DNA of 64,000 nucleotides from Paramicrobacterium agarici (GCF_002563955.1 NZ_PDJE01000001.1:434001-498000); one strand, 5' to 3'; positions 52,948 through 59,672 are shown, numbered from the stretch's first letter. The notes: a model not told the origin generated them from the sequence alone. Program-made: numbers and translations.

Positions 52948-53517
52948 TCATCGAGAGCCAGCAGCCCCAAGAGCACGACGGACGCTTGATGCCCCCGCTC
53001 CCAGCACGTGCGCGATGTGTGCGTAGCTCTGGTTCTCGGCCCGCATGCGCTCGGCGGCGTCGATGCGATCGGGTGTCATCACTGTGGGACGTCCGCCGAT
53101 CCTTCCCTGGCTTCTCGCGTAGTCCAAGCCGCGCCGGGTTGTTTCTCGGATGCCGTCTACGCGCAGCTGCGCGGAGACGGCGTTGATGCTGAATAGCGCG
53201 CGCCCCATCGGCGTTGTCGTGTCGAATGCCGGCTCGGTGAGGCTGCGCAGGTCTATGCCTCGTCAGCCGAGTTCTGCGACTATCTCGATCGCCATAACCT
53301 CGCTGCCGGCGATGCGGTCGAGGCCACGGACAACGAGGATGTCACCGCCGCGCAGATTGTCCATGCAGGCAAGCCACTGCGGGCGATCTGCGACCCTGCT
53401 CGACTCACCATGATCGATGAACACGCGGTGCGCTCCGGCTGCGCGAAGCTCGGCCTCTTGCGCAGCTGGGTTCTGATCGCGGGTCGATACCCGGGCGTAT
53501 CCAACGCTGTTGGTCAT
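52948..53517 (-). pseudogene. Small serine recombinase (resolvase/invertase), interrupted by TGA
   Basis: 190 codons. N-terminal catalytic domain: VGYARVSTRDQNPAAQEAEL with the nucleophile Ser in RVSTRDQ, then DILVVRGLDRIAGSEVMAIE. The C-terminal part gives RGIDLRSLTEPAFDTTTPMG, GRIGGRPTVMTPDRI and an HTH ending SSVRRALG. A TGA at 53263-53265 lies between AELG and RGIDL in the same frame; a CGA or TGG codon would restore the gene. The DNA-binding part has no start of its own before MGRALF, so the protein is inactive unless the stop is read through. Confidence 0.88.
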
Positions 53518-53630
53518 GCCGAAAACGCTACCGCCAGGATTCCGGCGCGAATTGGTTTCGGTGGGGTGTTCCGGCGCACTCATCCTCGGCGTGTCGCAGC
53601 ACGCAAATGATGCCTGCAAAGGTGCACCGG

Positions 53631-53642
53631 AAACGATCGTTT
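53631..53642. promoter_or_regulatory. 12-bp palindrome between recombinase and CDF genes
   Basis: AAACGATCGTTT, a perfect palindrome, extended on the plus strand by TT. It lies in the 146-bp gap between the recombinase start and the end of the CDF gene, where a resolvase would have its crossover site. It could equally be the end-of-operon hairpin for the CDF gene. Confidence 0.35.
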
Positions 53643-53663
53643 TTGGGCGGAAGGTGTGGTCGA

Positions 53664-54716
53664 TCAGAGATGCCGGCGATGATCGGCATCTTCTGGCAAA
53701 GAGCCGGGAGAAGTTGTCGGTCGAGGCGTGATTTTGATGTCGTCGAGGTTCGGAATTGCATGCCTTAGGGCGTTTTGAGCGAGAGTGGCAATTTGGTCGG
53801 CCTCGGTGAGCGTGACGACACTGGTGGTGATCGTTGCGTTGCCGCTGAGGCGGTGTCCGATCCAGCGCAATTGGAGGCGCTCGATGCCTTCAATGCCGGG
53901 TGTGTCGTGCAGCGCATGCTCGGCTCTGTGCAGGAGGCCTGGTTCGATTCCGTCCATGAGGCGGCGGCCGAGGCTGCGCACTGTTCCCCAGAGCAAGACG
54001 ATGATGGCAGCCGAGATGAGCAGGCCGACAATTGGGTCTGCCAGGGGGAAACCGATCATGACACCGAAGCCGCCGATGACCACGGCGAGGGATGTGAAGC
54101 CGTCGATGCGTGCGTGCACCCCGTCGGCGACAAGGGCGGCGGAGCCGATTCTTTGACCGACGCGGATGCGGTAGATGGCGACGGCTTCATTGCCGGCGAA
54201 CCCGATCAGCCCAGCGATGACGACCCACCAGAGGTTGTGCACGGGTTGTGGATGGAAAAAACGGTCGATGGATTGCCATGCGGCAACGATCGCGGAGATG
54301 GCGACCACGGCGATGATGAACAGACCGGCGAGGTCCTCAGCTCGGCCGTAGCCGTAGGTGTAGCGGCGGTTCGCAGCTCGGCGGCCGAGAATGAATGCGA
54401 TCCATAGCGGTACAGCAGTGAGCGCGTCCGCGAAGTTGTGTACGGTGTCAGCGAATAGGGCGATCGAGCCGGAGAAGACAGTGACGACGAGCTGAAGCAC
54501 CGTGGTGACCAGCAGTATGCCCATGCTGATCTTGAGGGCGCGCACTCCCTCAGTCGACGCTTCCAGCGCGTCGTCGATGGAGTCGGCGGCGTCATGCGAA
54601 TGCGGCACGAACAGGCCATACAAAAAACCTTTGAACCCCGTCGGATGCGTATGCCCATGCCCGTGGTCGTGGTCGTGGTCGAAAGCATGCTCGTGGTCGT
54701 GCGAGTGGGCACTCAC
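53664..54716 (-). CDS. Cation diffusion facilitator metal exporter (CzcD/ZitB-like)
   Basis: 350 residues. A His/Asp-rich N-terminus (HDHEHAFDHDHDHGHGHTH), six membrane helices with the zinc-site motifs LFADTVHNFADALTA and VADGVHARIDGFTSL, and a C-terminal cytoplasmic domain (LQLRWIGHRLSGNATITTSV). The D-x3-N/H-x-x-D arrangement in TM2 and TM5 fits export of divalent metal such as Zn, Co or Cd. The start overlaps the arsR stop by 4 nt, so it is under that regulator. Confidence 0.94.
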   Translation of the reverse strand: MSAHSHDHEHAFDHDHDHGHGHTHPTGFKGFLYGLFVPHSHDAADSIDDALEASTEGVRALKISMGILLVTTVLQLVVTVFSGSIALFADTVHNFADALTAVPLWIAFILGRRAANRRYTYGYGRAEDLAGLFIIAVVAISAIVAAWQSIDRFFHPQPVHNLWWVVIAGLIGFAGNEAVAIYRIRVGQRIGSAALVADGVHARIDGFTSLAVVIGGFGVMIGFPLADPIVGLLISAAIIVLLWGTVRSLGRRLMDGIEPGLLHRAEHALHDTPGIEGIERLQLRWIGHRLSGNATITTSVVTLTEADQIATLAQNALRHAIPNLDDIKITPRPTTSPGSLPEDADHRRHL

Positions 54717-55099
54717 GAGCGCTCGCCTGTCTGCACGTGGTGGTGGCGCGGAACACCGCCGAGGGAATGTTCGGCTTGGAAGATGGCGTCTGAGACGAGC
54801 TGCCGGGCATGCTCATTCTCCAACCGATAGAACACTCGCTGCCCGTCCTGCCGAGTAGACAAGATTCGGGCAAGCCTCAGCTTGGCTAGGTGCTGTGACA
54901 CGGCCGACGGCGGCTTATCCAAAATGTCGGCCAGGTGGTTCACCGACAACTCATCGACATCACGGAGCGCGAGGATTATTCGCACCCGCGTCGCGTCCGC
55001 GAGCATCGAAAACACCTCGACAGCGAGTTCCACATACTGACTATCGACCTCACGACCGCATATCGGCTTATCTGCATCCATACGCAGATGATAATGCAA
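54713..55099 (-). CDS. ArsR/SmtB-family metal-sensing repressor
   Basis: 128 residues (or 122 from an in-frame ATG at 55081). Winged HTH: VEVFSMLADATRVRIILALR, DELSVNHLADILDKPPSAVSQHLAKLRLARIL and the wing STRQDGQRVFYRL. Candidate alpha-5 metal ligands are D and H in SDAIFQAEHS plus the His cluster VPRHHH. It overlaps the CDF gene and is preceded by TGCAT/ATGCA half-sites around its start, the usual place for a SmtB-type operator. Confidence 0.92.
   Translation of the reverse strand: MHYHLRMDADKPICGREVDSQYVELAVEVFSMLADATRVRIILALRDVDELSVNHLADILDKPPSAVSQHLAKLRLARILSTRQDGQRVFYRLENEHARQLVSDAIFQAEHSLGGVPRHHHVQTGERS
55073..55098. promoter_or_regulatory. Candidate ArsR operator at arsR start
   Basis: TGCAT and ATGCA form 5-bp arms 16 bp apart across the arsR translation start. 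Short and imperfect inside; the call rests mainly on location. Confidence 0.3.
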
Positions 55100-55128
55100 A
55101 AACGGAGTGCGGTCGCTCCCGAGGAACG

Positions 55129-55608
55129 CTAGTACCGCTCGAGAATGCGCTTCATCTGATCGATCTCCTCCTGCTGAGACTTGATGATCGTGTCACACAA
55201 CTTCTCGATTTCCGGGTCGCTGATGTCGGATTCTTGGCAGACGAGGATCGCGCGAGAGTGATGCGGGATCATCGCTTTCAGGAAACCCTCGTTGCCGACG
55301 AAGGTTTCGGCGCGGCCCATGAAGAACGCAGCAATGAAGACGACGACGAACCCAGCGATGAGCGCGATCTTCAGCTTCTTGTTCTTGAACATCCCCCACA
55401 TCACGACCAGCATCACGATCGCCATGGGGCACACCATCATCAAGGCCATGTAGCCATTGCTGATATTGAAGTAGAAGTCGCCGATGACGTTGATCATCGA
55501 GAAGGTCAGCAGGTACATAATGACGAAGCTCACGACGAGGGTGATGCCCAGCTTGAGGTAGTTGGACATTCCCTTCCGTCGCGGCTTCGTGTGGTGCTGC
55601 TCGCTCAC
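55129..55608 (-). CDS. DUF305-containing membrane protein
   Basis: 159 residues from the GTG at 55608, which overlaps the stop of the upstream gene (GTGA); ATG 55569 is an alternative. Three membrane helices (ITLVVSFVIMYLLTFSMINV; MALMMVCPMAIVMLVVMWGM; IALIAGFVVVFIAAFFMG) precede a DUF305-like helical tail FLKAMIPHHSRAILVCQESD and IIKSQQEEIDQMKRIL. The MIPHH motif and Met residues are common in copper-handling proteins. It is co-transcribed with the Cys-rich protein. Confidence 0.87.
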   Translation of the reverse strand: MSEQHHTKPRRKGMSNYLKLGITLVVSFVIMYLLTFSMINVIGDFYFNISNGYMALMMVCPMAIVMLVVMWGMFKNKKLKIALIAGFVVVFIAAFFMGRAETFVGNEGFLKAMIPHHSRAILVCQESDISDPEIEKLCDTIIKSQQEEIDQMKRILERY

Positions 55609-56009
55609 AGCTTCGCGATCACGTCGGCGCACGCCTGCTCGCACTGGCGGCAGGCATCGGCGCAGATCTTGCAGTGGTCGTGCATCTGGGCGTGGCTCTC
55701 GCACTCGTCGCCGCAGCTCTTGCACGCCGCCTGGCAGGCTTCCAGAGTGACGCGGGTGATGTTGGCGTCATACCCGGTATGGCGAGAGAGAACGTTCCCC
55801 GTTGTTGTACAGAGGTCGGCGCAGTCGAGGTTAGTGCGGATGCATTTGGTGAGCTCGGTCACCCCGTCCTCACTGAGGCAGGCGTCGGCACAGGCCACAC
55901 AGGTCTGTTCGCACTCACGACACGCTGCAATGCATTTGCTCAGGGCTGCCTGGTCGACTCCTCCGAGGTCTTTCGGGTAGGAGTCGAGCATTTGATCGAT
56001 AACGTGCAT
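55605..56009 (-). CDS. Four-helix bundle copper-binding protein, 18 Cys
   Basis: 134 residues with 18 cysteines in C-x2/3-C runs (KCIAACRECEQTC, CADACLSEDG, ACQAACKSCGDEC, CKICADACRQCEQACADV) and His residues in HAQMHDHC. This is the pattern of the DUF326/Csp-like copper storage bundle, in which Cys line the core and bind many Cu(I). It has no signal peptide, so it would store copper in the cytosol. It starts a likely four-gene run with DUF305, arsR and the CDF gene. Confidence 0.92.
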   Translation of the reverse strand: MHVIDQMLDSYPKDLGGVDQAALSKCIAACRECEQTCVACADACLSEDGVTELTKCIRTNLDCADLCTTTGNVLSRHTGYDANITRVTLEACQAACKSCGDECESHAQMHDHCKICADACRQCEQACADVIAKL

Positions 56010-56022
56010 GATTCGTCTTCCT

Positions 56023-56056
56023 TACCGTGTAGCTGTCACCTAATGCCCACACGGTA
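56023..56056. promoter_or_regulatory. Inverted repeat before the copper-protein gene
   Basis: TACCGTGT and ACACGGTA, perfect 8-bp arms 18 bp apart, end 14 bp before the start codon. It is a plausible operator for a metal regulator (ArsR in the same run, or a CsoR/CopY-type protein elsewhere). Confidence 0.5.
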
Positions 56057-56115
56057 TAGCGGTCGCGACGAAGCAAGAAAGGGGGTTGCATCAACGCTGG
56101 AGCAACCAGCAACCC

Positions 56116-56355
56116 TCAGCAAGGCATATTGAGGAACACGGCGGCCAGGGTCGCGATTAGCGAGACCACCAGTGCGACTACTCCGATGTTGCGGGCAACC
56201 GTTTGGCGATCGCGGCGGCGCCAGAGGAACCAGAGCACCCCGGCGATGAGGGCGATGATCCAAGCGACAATCGCGATCCCCGTTGCCGCGGTGAGTAAGG
56301 CATCTGCCAGAAACGGCGGTGTGCAGGGCTTTGCGTCGAGTCCGTCGAGCCTCAT
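56116..56355 (-). CDS. Small membrane protein, 79 aa, in the SSB operon
   Basis: Two hydrophobic helices (LLTAATGIAIVAWIIALIAG and IGVVALVVSLIATLAAVFLN) separated by a basic loop WRRRDRQTVAR; the N-terminus contains a Cys. ATG overlaps the ssb stop (ATGA). Small two-helix proteins in this position of conjugative elements are often pilin- or TrbC-like, but I cannot assign it with certainty. Confidence 0.68.
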   Translation of the reverse strand: MRLDGLDAKPCTPPFLADALLTAATGIAIVAWIIALIAGVLWFLWRRRDRQTVARNIGVVALVVSLIATLAAVFLNMPC

Positions 56356-56699
56356 CAGTTGGTACTGCTGTCCGCATCCAGCCGACGGGGGATGATGCCG
56401 AAGCGTTCGGCCCGGATCACGCGGCCGAATTTGCGGTCGTCCTCCGCTCCCCATGATTCGCTGCGTTCTTTGCCGTAGACGATCGCCCCGTCACCTTTCG
56501 AGAGGTTCGCCGCTGCGCTTTTGCTCAGCTCGAACCACGCTTCGATGAAGTGTGTTGTGGGGGTGTCGTCATCAACCCATTCGCCGCCTCGGTAGCTGCG
56601 GGTGTTCTCGATCACCCGGAACTTCGTAACCTCGGCCTTCCCGGCCTGCTCAACCGTGAGGTCGGCGGCGAGGTTTCCCCAGATGGTTCGTTCTGCCAT
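56355..56699 (-). CDS. ssb: Single-stranded DNA-binding protein, element-type
   Basis: 114 residues. OB-fold pattern: RTIWGNLAADLTVEQAGKAE, VTKFRVIENTRSYRGGEWVD, HFIEAWFELSKSAAANLSKG and AIVYGKERSESW. It lacks the long acidic tail of chromosomal SSB. Such short SSBs are common in conjugative plasmids and ICEs. A TTCTCC-type (AAGAAGGAGAA on the sense strand) ribosome site precedes it. Confidence 0.88.
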   Translation of the reverse strand: MAERTIWGNLAADLTVEQAGKAEVTKFRVIENTRSYRGGEWVDDDTPTTHFIEAWFELSKSAAANLSKGDGAIVYGKERSESWGAEDDRKFGRVIRAERFGIIPRRLDADSSTN

Positions 56700-56717
56700 G
56701 GTTTCTTCTCCTTCTCA

Positions 56718-57651
56718 TTAGGTGCGGGTGCACCATTCAGCGGGGCACAGTTCGATCCCGAACAGTGCCATGAAGTCGGCCGGGTCCACGTATCCAGCGG
56801 GGCCGTCGATCGTTTGCGCCTGCGGCAGGCTGTTTACCTGCGCGTTGCTGCTGGCGGCTACGTTGATGCGCAGATCGAGGTGGCATCCGGTGGCCGGGGC
56901 CACGTCCCCGACTTTCGCGATCTGCTGCCCGGCCTGTACGACATCGCCCACGTCCACGGAGCGATCGGCCTTGTATGTGTGCAGGTAGGAGATAACGAAC
57001 CCGTCAGGGTGAGTGACCGAGAGCCAGAGCTTTTCCGATTTCGTGACGACTCCGGGAAGCACGGCGTAAACCGGTCGCCACACTGGCCTACCAGGTCAAC
57101 GGCCGGGTGCCACGAGCTGGCACCCGGTGTCGATGATGTGCGCGGCCCGTAGCCGCTGGTCTGCATGTACGGCTGATCGAGCGGGTAGACAGCTGCACCG
57201 CAGCTGCCAGAGCCGAGGCCAGCCACCACGGCCTGCGCCGGCTCCCAGTACTTCGTGTAGTGGTCAGGGTCCGCGTTGACCTGCACGGTGTGAGCGACCG
57301 CCGTGGGCTCCATGGTTTCCCAGCCCTCGACGGTGACCATCTTTGAGTAGAAGAGAGTCGCTGCCGTTGTGGGGTCCATGCGTTCCGCGCGGCTGCCCCA
57401 GTTGTCGCGCTGCTGGAACAGCCCGAGAGAATCGGGGCCAGCTGCGTCGCCATGGTCGAGGTTCTTCAGCGAGGATTCGCCCATGGCTGTCATGACGCCG
57501 ATCTGCTGCGCGCGCCGGTTCAGGCCCATGGCCGTAGCAGCGTTCATGATGAGCGCGGCGTTACTGAGCTGGTGGAGACCATCAGGACGGTGCCGATCAA
57601 GCCGCCGATAATGACGATGATCGCACCGGGTGTCAGGCCGACGGCTAGCAT
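56718..57651 (-). pseudogene. Secreted lysozyme-like / M23 peptidase gene with two lesions
   Basis: Three parts in three frames. (1) A signal anchor from ATG 57651 (MLAVGLTPGAIIVIIGGLIG, then TVLMVSTSS) that ends at a TGA after 35 codons. (2) A lysozyme-like domain, LSNAALIMNAATAMGLNRRA ... TAMGESSLKNLDHGD ... GLFQQRDNWGS, and the start of the peptidase domain ending WHPAVDLVGQCGDRF. (3) The rest of the M23 domain in another frame, YAVLPGVVTKSEKLWLSVTH ... GCHLDLRINVA. The second change needs one base near 57070. In conjugative elements such proteins open the cell wall for transfer. Confidence 0.85.
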
Positions 57652-57660
57652 GTCTTCTTG

Positions 57661-57692
57661 CTTTCTAGTTAGCTTTCTCGCTTTCTAGAAAG
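57661..57692. promoter_or_regulatory. CTTTCTAG repeats upstream of the lysozyme-like gene
   Basis: CTTTCTAG occurs at 57661-57668 and 57681-57688; the second copy forms the perfect palindrome CTTTCTAGAAAG (57681-57692). Located just upstream of the lysozyme-like start on the minus strand, so it may be an operator of the element. Confidence 0.45.
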
Positions 57693-57857
57693 TAAGACAG
57701 CCAGCCGCTTCTCAGTTTCACCGGGTTTATTCGGGCCAGCTGTAGAGAGCTTCGGTGGCCGCGATCTTCGGAGTTCCCTCAGCGGCAGTGATGCTCGTTT
57801 CCTTTGAGTCGGCTCCGCTTAGTCTCCCGGCTGCGTCTGATATTCCCGGCGAGGCTG
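57693..57857. other. Gap between hicB and lysozyme-like gene
   Basis: 165 bp after hicB. No start codon with supporting sequence is seen. One minus-strand frame without a start reads ...ITAAEGTPKIAATEALYSWP before a stop and could be the tail of a lost gene or of a longer hicB version; unproven. Confidence 0.3.
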
Positions 57858-58232
57858 TTAAACGCTGGCCTTCTCGCGATCTTCGAGCAGCTGGTAGACA
57901 CGGCCTCGGGTGACGCCAAGCAGGGCGGCGATGTCGATCGCGCTCAGTGCGTAGACCTCGCGGAGTCGTCGCGCCGCTGCACGACGGTCGTGCGCTGCGC
58001 GCGCGATTGCTTCCTGGGCCTCACGGTCGAGTCGTGCCGCTTCGTCGAGTTGCGCGGCAACGTCGGCGGGCTTTTCGATCTGTACGGCCACGTCGAAGCT
58101 GTCGGGCTCGACGTCTTCCATCGTTGCGATGAGGTCGCGGCCCATGTACTCAACTTCGCTCAGTGCGCGCGCCTGTGTGCGGTGATCAATGGAGAGCACG
58201 TCGATGATCCACCAGCGGCCCTCGCGGGTCAC
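57858..58232 (-). CDS. hicB: HicB-like antitoxin with C-terminal HTH
   Basis: 124 residues from the GTG at 58232. The HicB-type fold (TREGRWWIIDVLS, ALSEVEYMGRDLIATM, EPDSFDVAVQIE) is followed by a helical linker rich in Ala/Arg and a helix-turn-helix LSAIDIAALLGVTRGRVYQL. HicB binds the HicA toxin and the promoter. The open frame continues upstream without a start (TSRTTYQLS precedes), so the exact start is uncertain. It follows the broken hicA. Confidence 0.8.
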   Translation of the reverse strand: MTREGRWWIIDVLSIDHRTQARALSEVEYMGRDLIATMEDVEPDSFDVAVQIEKPADVAAQLDEAARLDREAQEAIARAAHDRRAAARRLREVYALSAIDIAALLGVTRGRVYQLLEDREKASV

Positions 58233-58269
58233 GCTGAGCTGATAGGTTGTGCGGCTCGTCGCTTCCCCC

Positions 58270-58471
58270 TCACTTCCACTCGTTCGGGACGAACCCGATT
58301 ACCTTTTCGATAGTTCGCAGAGCTCCGGGAGAAATCCTGTTAGGCCGGGGGATCGGGATGGATCGAGCGCCGGACTTGCCCCCACTTCGTGTGGCCGCCC
58401 TTCTCACTTTGCACCGTGTATTCCCGCTCACGCAGGAACCGCTCGACCTCACTCCGCTTCGATTCCTCCAC
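58270..58471 (-). pseudogene. hicA: HicA-like mRNA interferase, frameshifted
   Basis: From the GTG at 58471 the frame reads SKRSEVERFLREREYTVQSE, then KGGHTKWGQVRRSIHPDPP and stops at TAA. A second frame immediately continues RPNRISPGALRTIEKVIGFV to its own stop at 58270. Joined, they make a standard HicA double-stranded RNA-binding-like toxin with the catalytic His in GGHTKW. Removing one C from the run of five C near 58350 restores one frame. The toxin should be dead while HicB persists. Confidence 0.82.
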
Positions 58472-58501
58472 GACGTTAGTACACCCGCCCCTATACATCA
58501 A

Positions 58502-58520
58502 TGTCTAGCGCACCTAGACA
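58502..58520. promoter_or_regulatory. Inverted repeat upstream of hicA, probable HicB operator
   Basis: TGTCTAG and CTAGACA, perfect 7-bp arms with a 5-bp spacer, 30 bp before the hicA start. HicB carries its own HTH, and autoregulation of hicAB promoters is known for the family. Confidence 0.65.
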
Positions 58521-58525
58521 TCCTT

Positions 58526-58624
58526 CTACCTGTCTTCTGTCGTGAACGCTTCTCCGCAGAGTCCGCAGATGACCGGGCCCGCGTCGAGAACGGTGATGCT
58601 CTGATCTTGCGGTCGCAGCTGCAT
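58526..58624 (-). CDS. Possible 32-aa protein with CxxC motif
   Basis: Short frame ATG...TAG giving a product that ends PVICGLCGEAFTTEDR. One C-x2-C knuckle suggests a zinc-ribbon half, as in N-terminal parts of larger element proteins. There is no good ribosome site and it adjoins the right repeat, so it may be a truncated gene. Reported with low certainty. Confidence 0.22.
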   Translation of the reverse strand: MQLRPQDQSITVLDAGPVICGLCGEAFTTEDR

Positions 58625-58670
58625 GATGCTGCCGCGCCGTTGTTGTTGATTGTTCGGCCTTCTGCGTCGC

Positions 58671-58775
58671 GGCTCTCGTGCTGTTCGGCGTCGGTCTCGC
58701 GCTCAGCATCGCGACGGATGCGCTCCGGGTCGCGCGCGCCCGTCGGTCGCTGAGCTGACCTCAAGCGCTCTCGCG
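58671..58775. repeat. Right 105-bp direct repeat (attR-like)
   Basis: Displaced copy of the MFS gene 3' end, encoding the same LSIATDALRVARARRSLS plus stop, then the last codons of the MarR gene on the other strand. The four differences from the left copy inside the coding part are all third-position synonymous; two more lie after the stop. Upstream of 58671 identity fades. Confidence 0.88.
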
Positions 58776-59222
58776 GACCGCACGCGCCGCGTTCGAGTAC
58801 GCCTCGGCCGCCGCCGTGACGTAGCGCTCAACGCCTGAACGCTGCTCCTCGCTCATCGCTTCGAGAGCCGCGGCAATCGGTTCTCGAACGGCGTCCAGCA
58901 CTGTCGCGAGATCGCCGGGGAGATGCCCCGTGTGTTCGACCACGGCTCGTCGCCGGTCGGCAGGGTCCTCCCGGCGTCGAGCGATTCCGGCGTCGATGAG
59001 GCGGTCGACGAGGCGAGAGGTCGCCGCAAGCGAGAGCCCCAGCCGACGAGCGAGTTCGCTGCTCGGCATTGGTCCGTCGAGCCCCAGCAGGTTGCTCGCC
59101 TGGTAATCGACGCCCGCGAGACCGACGGAATCCGCGGCGGCCTCGTGGAACAGGGTCAGTGCCGCGAGATACCGGCGGTAGGCGGCAGCATCGACGGGCT
59201 CTTGTGCTTTACTTGCATTCAT
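58761..59222 (-). CDS. MarR-family transcriptional regulator
   Basis: 153 residues. MarR HTH: DYQASNLLGLDGPMPSSELA, RRLGLSLAATSRLVDRLIDA, GIARRREDPADRRRAVVEHT. ATG 59222 is preceded by GGAGG. Only 15 bp separate it from the divergent SnoaL-like gene, so the promoters overlap coding sequence. The last codons lie in the right island repeat; the left copy would change the terminal Ala to Asp. Confidence 0.9.
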   Translation of the reverse strand: MNASKAQEPVDAAAYRRYLAALTLFHEAAADSVGLAGVDYQASNLLGLDGPMPSSELARRLGLSLAATSRLVDRLIDAGIARRREDPADRRRAVVEHTGHLPGDLATVLDAVREPIAAALEAMSEEQRSGVERYVTAAAEAYSNAARAVRESA

Positions 59223-59244
59223 GCAACTATTGCCTCCATGCAAG
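59211..59244. promoter_or_regulatory. Nested dyads over the marR / SnoaL-like divergent starts
   Basis: TTGCAT-TC-ATGCAA (59213-59226) lies over the marR start codon, and CTTGCAT (59212-59218) pairs with ATGCAAG (59238-59244), the latter at the SnoaL-like start. A plus-strand promoter TTGTGC (59202) - 17 bp - AACTAT (59225) would give a leaderless mRNA for the SnoaL-like gene. A bound MarR dimer would block both directions. Confidence 0.6.
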
Positions 59245-59672
59245 CAAGTATAGAACATGCTCTTGACCGGATGGTCGCCGCGTGGAACGCGGGAGACGCT
59301 CGCGCTTACGCAGACCAGTTCACCGAGCACGCGACGTACGTGATCTTCGCCGGGTCGACCAGCATCGGCCGAGAGGCGATTCGGCGTGATCATGAGCCGG
59401 TGCTCTCGCGCTTTCAGAAAGGGAGCCGCATGCGCGTCTCTGTGACGAACGTGCGATACATCGGTGACGACGTCGCGCTCGTACTCACGGAGGGCGGCGT
59501 CGGAACCGGCAGGCGCGTACCGCTCGACAAGGTGCAGTCGTTCGTGTTCCGTCGCCAGTCCGACGGGGGCTGGCTCTGCGAAGCATTTCAGAACACGAAG
59601 AAGCACCGCTTGATGATGTGGCTCTTTGCGCGAAGCACGCGCGAGACCGCGCCGACCCTACAGCCGCACTGA
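59238..59672 (+). CDS. SnoaL-like / SgcJ-EcaC family protein
   Basis: 144 residues of the NTF2-like superfamily: IEHALDRMVAAWNAGDARAY, ADQFTEHATYVIFAGSTSIG, REAIRRDHEPVLSRFQKGSR and SFVFRRQSDGGWLCEAFQNT. Members are ketosteroid-isomerase-like or act on small metabolites. ATG 59238 is used; an in-frame ATG at 59271 (MVAAWNAGD) is an alternative. It is probably the target of the divergent MarR protein. Confidence 0.85.
   Translation: MQASIEHALDRMVAAWNAGDARAYADQFTEHATYVIFAGSTSIGREAIRRDHEPVLSRFQKGSRMRVSVTNVRYIGDDVALVLTEGGVGTGRRVPLDKVQSFVFRRQSDGGWLCEAFQNTKKHRLMMWLFARSTRETAPTLQPH

Larger units (their letters stand above)
52366..58670. mobile_element. Decayed genomic island carrying a metal-resistance cassette
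   Basis: 6.3 kb between 105-bp direct repeats of an MFS gene 3' end. Contents, all minus strand: hypothetical gene, broken serine recombinase, CDF exporter, ArsR, DUF305 protein, 18-Cys copper protein, small membrane protein, SSB, broken lysozyme/M23 gene, hicB, broken hicA. SSB and lysozyme/M23 genes are usual in conjugative elements. The GGATGCTG word common elsewhere is absent. No intact integrase remains, so it should be immobile. Confidence 0.8.

Noticed and set aside
53263..53265. Possible selenocysteine at the recombinase TGA
   Set aside because: No family precedent at this position and no SECIS-like structure seen; a nonsense mutation is simpler.
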